Origin: Allofournierella sp.
Lineage (GTDB): Bacteria; Bacillota; Clostridia; Oscillospirales; Ruminococcaceae
Direction: 5' to 3'
Assembly (NCBI GenBank): GCA_020025635.1
Contig: JAHHRU010000010.1
Coordinates: 1 to 64,000, forward strand
Length of the DNA: 64,000 bases
Shown here piece by piece: positions 44,787-52,459 of the stretch (its first letter is position 1; every line of letters begins with the position of its first letter). The notes under the pieces are model-generated. The model was given only the letters and a program-made list of their open reading frames with translations, did not search any database and had not been told where the DNA came from. Both the position numbers and the translations under genes were made by a program.

Positions 44787-44994
44787 TGGCATCCGAAACC
44801 GGCACCGATTTTTTGACGAAAGATTGCTTCAGCGCATTTGCTCTTTTTAGGAGAAAGCGGCGCTGGTATCATTTGTGAAAGTGCAGAGCATTGGGGAAAC
44901 ACCGCTTATCGATCCTTAAAACGGGGCGTGCTTTGCCGGCTTCGAAACGGGCAGAAAAGACAAACAACAAAAAGCCGGCATCGGCAGTTTTTTG

Positions 44995-45026
44995 AAAGAG
45001 CACCGCATTTTGCGGTGCTCTTTTTT
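44995..45026 (+). terminator. Terminator downstream of the M56 gene
   Basis: AAAGAGCACCGCA, TTT, TGCGGTGCTCTTTTTT. The rest of 44787-45404 holds only a weak second hairpin (CGCC/GGCG, 45300-45312, then T6) and the next promoter. Confidence 0.9.
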
Positions 45027-45261
45027 GCGCCCAAAAGGCCTCCTCTTGTATGAAGTGCACAGCGCCAGATGCTGATTTTTGTGCATTTTTCAATACTGAA
45101 AACAAGCACGAACCAACAAACAAAAGTTAAAATCCGCTGTGCAACGTGAGCATTCAGAAGTAAAATGAAGCATTCTTAAGGGATAAAGAGCAATTGGGCA
45201 GCTCAATATATATTCTCCCCGATTGCGAAAGCTTTGCCTTGAATGAGCCGGGTAAGCCTGT

Positions 45262-45291
45262 TTGACTCTGTATGGTCTATTTTGATAAAAT
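45262..45291 (+). promoter_or_regulatory. Promoter of the G5/3D protein gene
   Basis: TTGACT (45262-45267), 18-base spacer, TAAAAT (45286-45291). A weak hairpin with T6 follows at about 45296-45318, inside the leader, and may attenuate. Confidence 0.55.
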
Positions 45292-45404
45292 GCAAAAAGC
45301 GCCTAAAAGGCGTTTTTTAACGAAGGGCGCGGCCGCGCTCATGGAACGGCCGCCTGGGACCGATTTTCGGTCATTTGCCCAAATCATGATGTTAGGAGAA
45401 AGTT

Positions 45405-46448
45405 ATGACAAATTTCACAGAACAAATGCGCCGCCGCTATGCCGATCTTCCGGCAAGGATCTTCGCGGTGCTCCTGACCCTGTGCAGCCTGTCACTTACT
45501 GTATTCGCACTTTTTTCAACCCTCAGCGTGGTGTATGTGTCCGATTCCGCCGGCAGCAGCCGAATGCTCATCACCCGTGTCGAAGATCCGGACGAGCTGA
45601 TGGACCTGTCCGGCATTGTGGCCAATGAGGAGGATGTGGTCTACTACACCGCATTCAGCGGAAATCTGGCAAGCCTGAGCATTCAGCGTGCCGAACCCGT
45701 TACCGTTTATGCCGACGGTGAGACCCATGTTGCCCGTATGGTGGGCGGCACGGTGGCAGATGCCCTGGAAAGCAGCGGCATCACCCTGGGCGAGCATGAC
45801 TACACCGAGCCCAGCCTGCACAGCGAGGCAGATGCGCAGACCCCCATCACTGTGCATCGGGTGGAATACCGGGACACCGTTACCCAGGAAGCCATCCCCT
45901 TTGAAACCGAATATGTTTATACCAGCCTTTATTATCGCAACAAGCGCCGCACCACTACCGTGCAGCAGGGCTATGAAGGCATTCTGGAGATCACCAACCG
46001 GGAGCGTGTGGTGGACGGCGAAGTGGAATCGAGCCAGGTGATCGCATCCAACGTGGCCAAAAAGCCCCGCAACACCATCATCAAGGCTTACAAAGCCGGC
46101 GCGCCGGTATCGCCCCGCACCGGCCCCGAGATCGTGAACGGTGCACCGGCCAGCTATTCGGCCGTTTACACCGGCTATGCCACCGGCTACTCCTCCCGCG
46201 GCGGGCGGGGAGCCTCCGGCCTTGGCCTTGGCTACGGCACCGTGGCCGTGAACCCGAACCTCATCCCCTATGGCACAAAGCTGTATATCGCCAGCACCGA
46301 CGGCCGGTTCGTTTACGGCTATGCGGTTGCCACCGACACCGGCGGAGCACTGCTGAACGGCTCCTGCCTTGTGGACCTTTATTATGAAAGCTACTCTGAG
46401 GCTTTGATGAACGGTGTGCAGCAGGTGCGGGTGTATGTGGTCGGATGA
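45405..46448 (+). CDS. G5 and 3D domain cell-wall protein (YabE-like)
   Basis: 347 residues. One N-terminal membrane segment (about 18-45), then a DUF348-like region (EPVTVYADGETHVARMVGGTV), a G5 domain (about 150-215: VEYRDTVTQEAIPFETEY, NRERVVDGEVESSQVI) and a C-terminal 3D domain with its three Asp (VNPNLIPYGTKLYI, VATDTGGAL, CLVDLYY). Such proteins are peptidoglycan-binding lytic transglycosylase-like enzymes linked to growth or resuscitation. It is outside the membrane. Own promoter and terminator. Confidence 0.9.
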   Translation: MTNFTEQMRRRYADLPARIFAVLLTLCSLSLTVFALFSTLSVVYVSDSAGSSRMLITRVEDPDELMDLSGIVANEEDVVYYTAFSGNLASLSIQRAEPVTVYADGETHVARMVGGTVADALESSGITLGEHDYTEPSLHSEADAQTPITVHRVEYRDTVTQEAIPFETEYVYTSLYYRNKRRTTTVQQGYEGILEITNRERVVDGEVESSQVIASNVAKKPRNTIIKAYKAGAPVSPRTGPEIVNGAPASYSAVYTGYATGYSSRGGRGASGLGLGYGTVAVNPNLIPYGTKLYIASTDGRFVYGYAVATDTGGALLNGSCLVDLYYESYSEALMNGVQQVRVYVVG

Positions 46449-46487
46449 CCCTTTTGAAGTAAAAGTGCGGTAAGAAAAACAGGAAAC

Positions 46488-46517
46488 GGCCTCACCCCTT
46501 GCGGGTGGGGCCTTTTT
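46488..46517 (+). terminator. Terminator after the 3D protein gene
   Basis: GGCCTCACCC (46488-46497) pairs with GGGTGGGGCC (46503-46512), then T5. Confidence 0.9.
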
Positions 46518-46573
46518 AGCAGGAAAAATTCCTGAAAATCAGTGCGGCAGCCCTTTTTCGACAGCCTTCCGGC

Positions 46574-46602
46574 TTGACAGCACAGGGGGAAGTTATTATA
46601 AT
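46574..46602 (+). promoter_or_regulatory. Promoter of the cysS T-box transcript
   Basis: Perfect TTGACA (46574-46579), 17-base spacer, perfect TATAAT (46597-46602). Confidence 0.93.
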
Positions 46603-46619
46603 TAGGTAATAACAAATGC

Positions 46620-46856
46620 GCTTGTATTGGGAAAAGTAGCAAAGAAACACCGCCGAAAGAGAGAACGGGCCATTGGCTGAAAGCCCCTTCAGGCAGGATC
46701 TGTGTGAAGTGCCCCCAAAAGCACGGAAGGCGAAGAAAACCAGTAGCCTTCTGCGGATTGCCCCGTTACCGGCAGCCCAAGAGAGACAAATCGGAGTGGA
46801 ACCGCGGAACAACTGCCGCCTCCGTCTGCCATTATGAGCGGACGGAGGCGTTTTGT
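46620..46856 (+). ncRNA. T-box riboswitch, cysteine-specific
   Basis: Leader with the T-box sequence TGGAACCGCGG (46797-46807), AGAGAG and GGCTGAAAGCC elements of Stem I, and a likely specifier TGC (Cys) in GTGAAGTGCCCC. The terminator is CGCCTCCGTC/GACGGAGGCG (46817-46850) with TTTTGTT. Uncharged tRNA-Cys would stabilise the antiterminator and turn on cysS. Confidence 0.9.
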
Positions 46857-46892
46857 TATCCGTCTGCACCATCTGAAAAGGAGAGGTTCTAT

Positions 46893-48290
46893 ATGCAGAT
46901 CTTTAACACCATGACCCACCGCAAGGAAGAATTCATTCCTCAAAAAGAGGGCGAATACCGCATTTATGTGTGCGGCCCCACCGTTTACAACTATATCCAC
47001 ATCGGCAATGCCCGCCCGGTGGTGGTGTTCGACACCCTGCGCCGCTACCTTGAGTATCGGGGCAACAAGGTGGTCTATGTTTCCAACATCACCGATATCG
47101 ATGATAAGCTCATCAAAAAGGCGGAAGCCCAGGGCTGCACCATGAAGGAAGTGGCCGAAAAGTTTGAAGCCGAGTTCAAAAAGGACATGAAGGGCCTGAA
47201 CGCCAAGGTGCCCACCGTGCAGCCCCGTGCCACCGAGCACATCGATGAGATCCTGGACATCGTGGCCGACATCCTGAAAAAGGGCCACGGCTATGTGGCC
47301 AAAAACGGCGACGTTTATTTCCGTGTGAAGAGCTTCAAGGAATACGGCAAGCTCAGCCACCTGAACATGGACGAGCTGGAAAGCGGCTTCCGTGAGCTGC
47401 GCAGCCAGATGGATGACGACCTGAAAGAGGACCCCGCCGATTTCGCTGTTTGGAAGGCGGCAAAGCCCGGCGAGCCCGCATGGGAAAGCCCCTACGGACC
47501 GGGCCGCCCCGGCTGGCACATCGAATGCAGCGCAATGGCCCGCAAGCACCTGGGTGACACCATCGACCTGCACTGCGGCGGCCAGGACCTGATCTTCCCC
47601 CACCACGAAAACGAGATCGCCCAGAGCGAATGCGCCAACGGCTGCACCTTCAGCCGCTACTGGATGCACAATGGCTTTTTGAATATCGACAACCACAAGA
47701 TGAGCAAGAGCGCCAACAACTTCTTCACGGTGCGTGAGATCGCCGAGAAGTATGGCTATGAGCCCATCCGCTACTTCCTGCTCACCGCCGGCTACCGGAT
47801 GCCGCTGAACTACACTGTGGATCTGATCAACAGCTGCAAGGCAAGCCTTGAGCGGCTTTACAACTGCCGCGACAATCTGGATTTCATGATCCAGAACGCC
47901 GAGGGGGACAGCAACCTGCTGGCCGAGAAGGCAGCTGCCGCAAAGGTGAAGTTCAACATGGCCATGGATGATGACCTGAACACTCCCGATGCTCTGGCCG
48001 CAGTGTTTGAACTGGTCAAGGATATCAACACCCTGGGCCAGGATGCCAGCAAGGAGGCTTTGGAGAGTGCCGCTCAGGCGTTTGATGAGCTGACCGACGT
48101 GCTGGGCCTGATGTACAACCGCAATAAGAGCGATGTTCCCGCCGAGGTCATGGCCCTGGTGGAGCAGCGTGCAGCCGCCAAAAAGGCAAAAGACTGGGCA
48201 TCCGCAGATGCTCTGCGTGCCAAGATCACCGAAATGGGCTATGTGGTGGAGGACACCGCCAAGGGCCCCAAGGTAAGCAAAGCAAACTGA
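46893..48290 (+). CDS. cysS: Cysteinyl-tRNA synthetase
   Basis: Class I aminoacyl-tRNA synthetase, 465 residues. HIGH-type motif in [16 protein letters not shown], zinc-site residues in [28 protein letters not shown], and the KMSKS loop [10 protein letters not shown]. The start at 46893 follows AAAAGGAGAGG; the frame is open into the T-box, but that region is RNA. Single gene under T-box control, with a terminator 10 bases behind. Confidence 0.97.
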   Translation: MQIFNTMTHRKEEFIPQKEGEYRIYVCGPTVYNYIHIGNARPVVVFDTLRRYLEYRGNKVVYVSNITDIDDKLIKKAEAQGCTMKEVAEKFEAEFKKDMKGLNAKVPTVQPRATEHIDEILDIVADILKKGHGYVAKNGDVYFRVKSFKEYGKLSHLNMDELESGFRELRSQMDDDLKEDPADFAVWKAAKPGEPAWESPYGPGRPGWHIECSAMARKHLGDTIDLHCGGQDLIFPHHENEIAQSECANGCTFSRYWMHNGFLNIDNHKMSKSANNFFTVREIAEKYGYEPIRYFLLTAGYRMPLNYTVDLINSCKASLERLYNCRDNLDFMIQNAEGDSNLLAEKAAAAKVKFNMAMDDDLNTPDALAAVFELVKDINTLGQDASKEALESAAQAFDELTDVLGLMYNRNKSDVPAEVMALVEQRAAAKKAKDWASADALRAKITEMGYVVEDTAKGPKVSKAN

Positions 48291-48296
48291 CAGAAT

Positions 48297-48341
48297 AAAA
48301 AAAGGGCCGAGAACGGGGCCACTCGTTCCTGGCCCTTTTTA
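48297..48341 (+). terminator. Terminator of cysS
   Basis: AAAGGGCC (48301-48308) pairs with GGCCCTTT (48331-48338), with inner GAACG/CGTTC, followed by T residues. Confidence 0.92.
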
Positions 48342-48363
48342 AGTAAAAAAGGGGAGATGGGGA

Positions 48364-51315
48364 TTGTCGATCCCGGTACGAAACAAACAGAATACAGAGT
48401 ATGGCATGGCGGCCATTCTGCTGGCGGCGCTGGTGGTGCGGCTTCTGCTGGTGACCATTACCGACGGTTACTCTTCGGACGTGGCCTGCTTTTCCGCCTG
48501 GGCGATGCGTATGGCCGAAAACGGGCCGACCGGCTTTTACGCGCCGGACTATTTTGCCGATTATCCGCCCGGCTATATGCTGGTGCTGGGGGCTGTGGGA
48601 AAAATTGCCCGGCTTTTGGGCATTGGCTACGGGAACAAAGCCATGGGGCTGCTGCTTTCGGTGATCCCCATTGCCTGCGACCTTGCCACGGCGGCCCTGA
48701 TCGGCCGCATTGCCGTGCGGTACTGCGGGGCGCCTGTGGGCCTTGCGACAGCGGCCAGCGCAGCATTCTGCCCGGCCCTTTTGTATGATACCGGCATTTG
48801 GAAGCAAATGGACGGTGTGCTGTGCTTTTTGATGGTGGCCTGCTTCTGGCTGCTCTGCCAGAAAAAATGGCTGGCCGGTGCGGCGGTGTACGGGCTGGCG
48901 CTTGCGGTAAAGCCCCAGCCGCTGCTTTTGGGCCCTGCGCTTGCGGTGTGCTTTGCGGCGGCCGCTGTGCAACAGAAAACACCGGCCCGGCGGGGCCGTA
49001 TGCTGGGCACGACGCTGGCATCGGCCGTTTGCAGCGTGGGGGTGGTGGTACTGTGCAGCCTGCCGTTCTGGCCGGGCCAGCCGGCGGGGTGGCTTTTGGA
49101 CAAATACACCGGAACGGTTTCCAGCTACCCCTATGCCAGCGTGAACGGCTTTGGCCTGCTTGCACTTTTGGGCGGCAACTGGCGCCCTCAGGAGGAAGCG
49201 GCCTTTGCCGGCATCTCCTGGCAGGTTTTGGGCATGATCGGCATTGGGGCCGCAACAGCGGGCCTTGTGCTCCTTGCGGTGCGCGGGCTTCGCCATGGGC
49301 GGGTCTGCCCGCTGGTGCTGGCAGCCTTTTACGGCACAGCGGTGTTTGCCCTTGCCCACCGGATGCACGAGCGTTATGTGCTGCCGGCGGTGCTGCTCAC
49401 ACTGGCGGCGGCGGTGCGCTGGAACGACCGGCGGATGCTGGGCGGCTTCTGGGTGCTCTCCTTTTCCTCGCTGCTCAATCAGGCCATCGTGCTCACCAGC
49501 AACGGCACCGAGGATCAGTTCCTTACCAGCGATACAGCGGTCATCATGATCCGGCTCATTGCGCTGTTTACACTGGCCGGCTTTGCACTGGTAAGTTGGG
49601 GCGCCGTTTCGGTAACCGGCGGCAAAAACTGCCCCATTTGGGTAAGGCAGCAGCCCCTTGAAGATATCCCGCAGGCCCAGCCGCGCTGGAACCGGCGGGA
49701 AGGGGCGTTCCTGGCTGTGCTCACCCTCTTAACGGCCTTTGTGTCTCTTTGGGGGTTGGGCGATTTCAAGGCCCCTCAGAACCCGCTGGATGCCATTGGC
49801 ACGGTGAAGGAGGAAACCTTTGAGCTGAAAGACCCCGCCCGGGAGCTTTGGCTTTACACCGGCATCACCTGGAACGGCTCAGCGGTTTTGCTGGATGAGG
49901 CCGGCCGGGAGCTGGCCGAAACCGAGATCGGAACCCAAGGGGCCTTCAAATGGACCCGCACCGGAGCTGCCGACCTGGCGCCGGGCCGGTATACCATACG
50001 GCTTGAAAACAGCCAGCTGATGGAAATTGCTCTGCGCACCCCGGAAGGGGCACCGGCTGCTGTGGCCGGTGGCGGAGCGCTTTTGGATGAACAGGCTCTG
50101 GTGCCGGATACCTTCAGCTATCGGAACTCCACCTACTTTGACGAAATTTACCATGGCCGCACCGCATACGAGCATCTGCACGGGATGCCAGTGTATGAGA
50201 CCACCCATCCTCCGCTGGGCAAGGTGTTCATCATGCTGGGGGCCGCCCTGTTCGGCATGACCGGCTTTGGCTGGCGGGTGAGCGGCACCCTGTTCGGAAT
50301 TGCCATGGTGCCGGTGATGTATCTGTTTGTCCGCCGGCTTACCCGCAGCCGGCTGGGTGCGGGGGTGGCGGCGGTGCTGCTTGCGCTGGACGGCCTGCGC
50401 TTTGCCCAAAGCCGGATCTCCACCATTGATGTATACGGCGCCTTTTTCATCCTTCTGGCCGCTTACTTTATGGTTTGGTACTGCCAGAGCGTGCTCACAA
50501 AGGGCGTTTGCAAAAGCATCCTGCCCATGGCCCTTGCCGGCATCACCTTCGGCCTGGGGGCGGCCAGCAAATGGACCGGCCTTTATGCGGGGGCGGGGCT
50601 TGCGGTTCTCTATTTCGGCGTTTTGTGGCAGCGCTGGCGGCAAAGGCGCACCGGCTTTGGCCGGGAGCTTGCGGCGGCGCTCATCGGCGGTGTTCTTTTC
50701 TTTGTGCTCATCCCGCTTGCCCTTTACATTGGGGCCTATTTCCCTTACTGGTGGCGGGAGGGCGGCTTTGGTCTGGCCGAATGGTGGCAGTGCCAGCTGA
50801 GCATGTTCTCCTATCACAGCAGGCTGGTGTCCACCCATCCCTTTGAATCCCGCTGGTATACCTGGCCCTTTGCCATCCGCCCGGTTTGGTATTATCTGGG
50901 CAGTGCGGCCCAGGGCCTGCGCTCCACCATTTCCGGCATGGCGAGCCCGCTGGTGGTCTGGGTGAGCACCTTTGCCATCGGCTTTGCCGCCTGGCGGCAG
51001 GTCAGCGGCCGCAAAAGCTTTGAGGGCGGGGCCCTGCTGGTGCTTTATCTGGCCCAGCTGCTGCCCTGGGTGCCCATTGGTCGCAGCACCTTCTTTTATC
51101 ATTATTTCCCCAGCCTTCTGTTCGCGGTGGCGGCCATTGGCTATCTGTTCAGCCTTTGGGAGAAAAAACAGGAAAAAGAAGCCAAAACCGCTGCAGCGGT
51201 GCTCACAGCCGCAGCGCTGTTTGTGTTCGTCTGGTTCTACCCGGCCCTGAGCGGCCTTGCTGTGAGCGAAGGCTGGATCCGCTCACTGCGCTGGCTGAGC
51301 AGCTGGCCTTTCTAG
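48364..51315 (+). CDS. Double GT-C glycosyltransferase (PMT-like C-terminal half)
   Basis: 983-residue membrane protein. Residues about 15-420 form one polytopic GT-C-like unit with an early acidic motif (SSDVACFSAW). Residues about 470-590 are a soluble beta-rich linker (TVKEETFELKDPARELWLY). The last 390 residues are a second polytopic unit with the protein-O-mannosyltransferase motif YFDEIYHGRTAYE and ETTHPPLGK. This suggests a fusion of two lipid-linked-sugar transferases acting outside the membrane. The start is TTG at 48364 behind GGGGAGATGGGGA. The next gene, sbcD, follows after 10 bases. Confidence 0.85.
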   Translation: MSIPVRNKQNTEYGMAAILLAALVVRLLLVTITDGYSSDVACFSAWAMRMAENGPTGFYAPDYFADYPPGYMLVLGAVGKIARLLGIGYGNKAMGLLLSVIPIACDLATAALIGRIAVRYCGAPVGLATAASAAFCPALLYDTGIWKQMDGVLCFLMVACFWLLCQKKWLAGAAVYGLALAVKPQPLLLGPALAVCFAAAAVQQKTPARRGRMLGTTLASAVCSVGVVVLCSLPFWPGQPAGWLLDKYTGTVSSYPYASVNGFGLLALLGGNWRPQEEAAFAGISWQVLGMIGIGAATAGLVLLAVRGLRHGRVCPLVLAAFYGTAVFALAHRMHERYVLPAVLLTLAAAVRWNDRRMLGGFWVLSFSSLLNQAIVLTSNGTEDQFLTSDTAVIMIRLIALFTLAGFALVSWGAVSVTGGKNCPIWVRQQPLEDIPQAQPRWNRREGAFLAVLTLLTAFVSLWGLGDFKAPQNPLDAIGTVKEETFELKDPARELWLYTGITWNGSAVLLDEAGRELAETEIGTQGAFKWTRTGAADLAPGRYTIRLENSQLMEIALRTPEGAPAAVAGGGALLDEQALVPDTFSYRNSTYFDEIYHGRTAYEHLHGMPVYETTHPPLGKVFIMLGAALFGMTGFGWRVSGTLFGIAMVPVMYLFVRRLTRSRLGAGVAAVLLALDGLRFAQSRISTIDVYGAFFILLAAYFMVWYCQSVLTKGVCKSILPMALAGITFGLGAASKWTGLYAGAGLAVLYFGVLWQRWRQRRTGFGRELAAALIGGVLFFVLIPLALYIGAYFPYWWREGGFGLAEWWQCQLSMFSYHSRLVSTHPFESRWYTWPFAIRPVWYYLGSAAQGLRSTISGMASPLVVWVSTFAIGFAAWRQVSGRKSFEGGALLVLYLAQLLPWVPIGRSTFFYHYFPSLLFAVAAIGYLFSLWEKKQEKEAKTAAAVLTAAALFVFVWFYPALSGLAVSEGWIRSLRWLSSWPF

Positions 51316-51325
51316 GAGGAAAGCG

Positions 51326-52459
51326 ATGCGTTTTTTACATTGTTCGGACCTTCATCTGGGCCGAAAGCTTTATGAATACAGCCTGGAAGAGGATCAGGCC
51401 CACATCCTGGACCAGCTGGCCCGCATGGCCGAAGAAGAAAAGGCGGATGCGGTGCTGGTGGCCGGGGATGTTTACGACAAGGGCATCCCCAGCCTGGATG
51501 CGGTTGGCCTTTTGGATGATTTCCTCACCCGGCTGAGCAGCAAAAAGATCCCGGTATACCTTATCAGCGGCAACCACGATTCCGCCGACCGGCTGGCTTT
51601 TGGCGGCCGCCTTCTGCGGGCAAGCGGGGTGCACCTTGCCTCCGGCTTTTCCGGCAGGGCCGAGTGTGTGCGCCTGCAGGATGAATACGGCCCCCTCTGC
51701 CTGTGGAGCCTGCCTTTTGTGCGCCCCAGCGCTGTTCGGGCGGCGTTCCCGGAAAAGGACATCCCCGATTATACGGCGGCCGTCCGGGTGCTGGTGGAAG
51801 ACATGGGCCTGGACACCGGCATCCGCAACCTGCTGATGGCCCATCAGTTTGTGACCGCCGGCGGCAAAGGCCCCGAAACAAGCGAGTCTGAAACGGTGAG
51901 CCTTGGCACGCTGGACAATGTGGATGCCTCGGTTTTGGATGATTTTGATTATGTGGCCCTGGGCCACATCCACCGCCCCCAGTGCATAGGAAGGCCCGAG
52001 GTGCGCTACTGCGGCGCGCCGCTGGACTATTCGGTGACCGAGAGCACCACCCCCAAAACCGCAACCCTGGTGGAGTTGGGCCAAAAGGGAAGCGTACAGA
52101 TCACCGAGCTGCCCCTTTCGCCGCTGCACCCTCTGCGGCAGTTGACCGGCGAGCTTTCCCAGCTGCTGGCACACGGCGTGCCCAGCCGGGATTATGTGTA
52201 CGCAGTGCTCACCGACCCGGTGCCCCCGGTGGATGGTGCGGGCCGGCTGCGGGCGCTTTACCCCAATCTGGTGCGCATGGAGATCCGGCTGCCCGGCCCA
52301 AAAACCGGTGCGGCAAAGGGGCCGGAGCTTTCTAAAATTGCAAGCAAAAGCCCGGCAGAGCTGTTCCGGGAATTTTATGCGCAGGTCCACGGCCGTGAAA
52401 TGGAGCCGGAAGAGCTTCGGCTGCTGTATGCCGCGCTGGATGAGGAGGTGCCAAGGTGA
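51326..52459 (+). CDS. sbcD: Exonuclease SbcCD subunit D (Mre11 type)
   Basis: Mn-dependent nuclease subunit that cuts hairpins and processes double-strand ends. The 377 residues have the phosphoesterase motifs HCSDLHLGR, GDVYDKG, ISGNHDSAD, LMAHQFV and LGHIHRPQ in order. The stop overlaps the sbcC start (GTGA). Start ATG after AGGAGGAAAGCG. Confidence 0.96.
   Translation: MRFLHCSDLHLGRKLYEYSLEEDQAHILDQLARMAEEEKADAVLVAGDVYDKGIPSLDAVGLLDDFLTRLSSKKIPVYLISGNHDSADRLAFGGRLLRASGVHLASGFSGRAECVRLQDEYGPLCLWSLPFVRPSAVRAAFPEKDIPDYTAAVRVLVEDMGLDTGIRNLLMAHQFVTAGGKGPETSESETVSLGTLDNVDASVLDDFDYVALGHIHRPQCIGRPEVRYCGAPLDYSVTESTTPKTATLVELGQKGSVQITELPLSPLHPLRQLTGELSQLLAHGVPSRDYVYAVLTDPVPPVDGAGRLRALYPNLVRMEIRLPGPKTGAAKGPELSKIASKSPAELFREFYAQVHGREMEPEELRLLYAALDEEVPR

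Noticed and set aside
45272..45628. 118-codon frame overlapping the start of the 3D protein gene
   Set aside because: It begins in the promoter, crosses a hairpin and overlaps the real gene in another frame.
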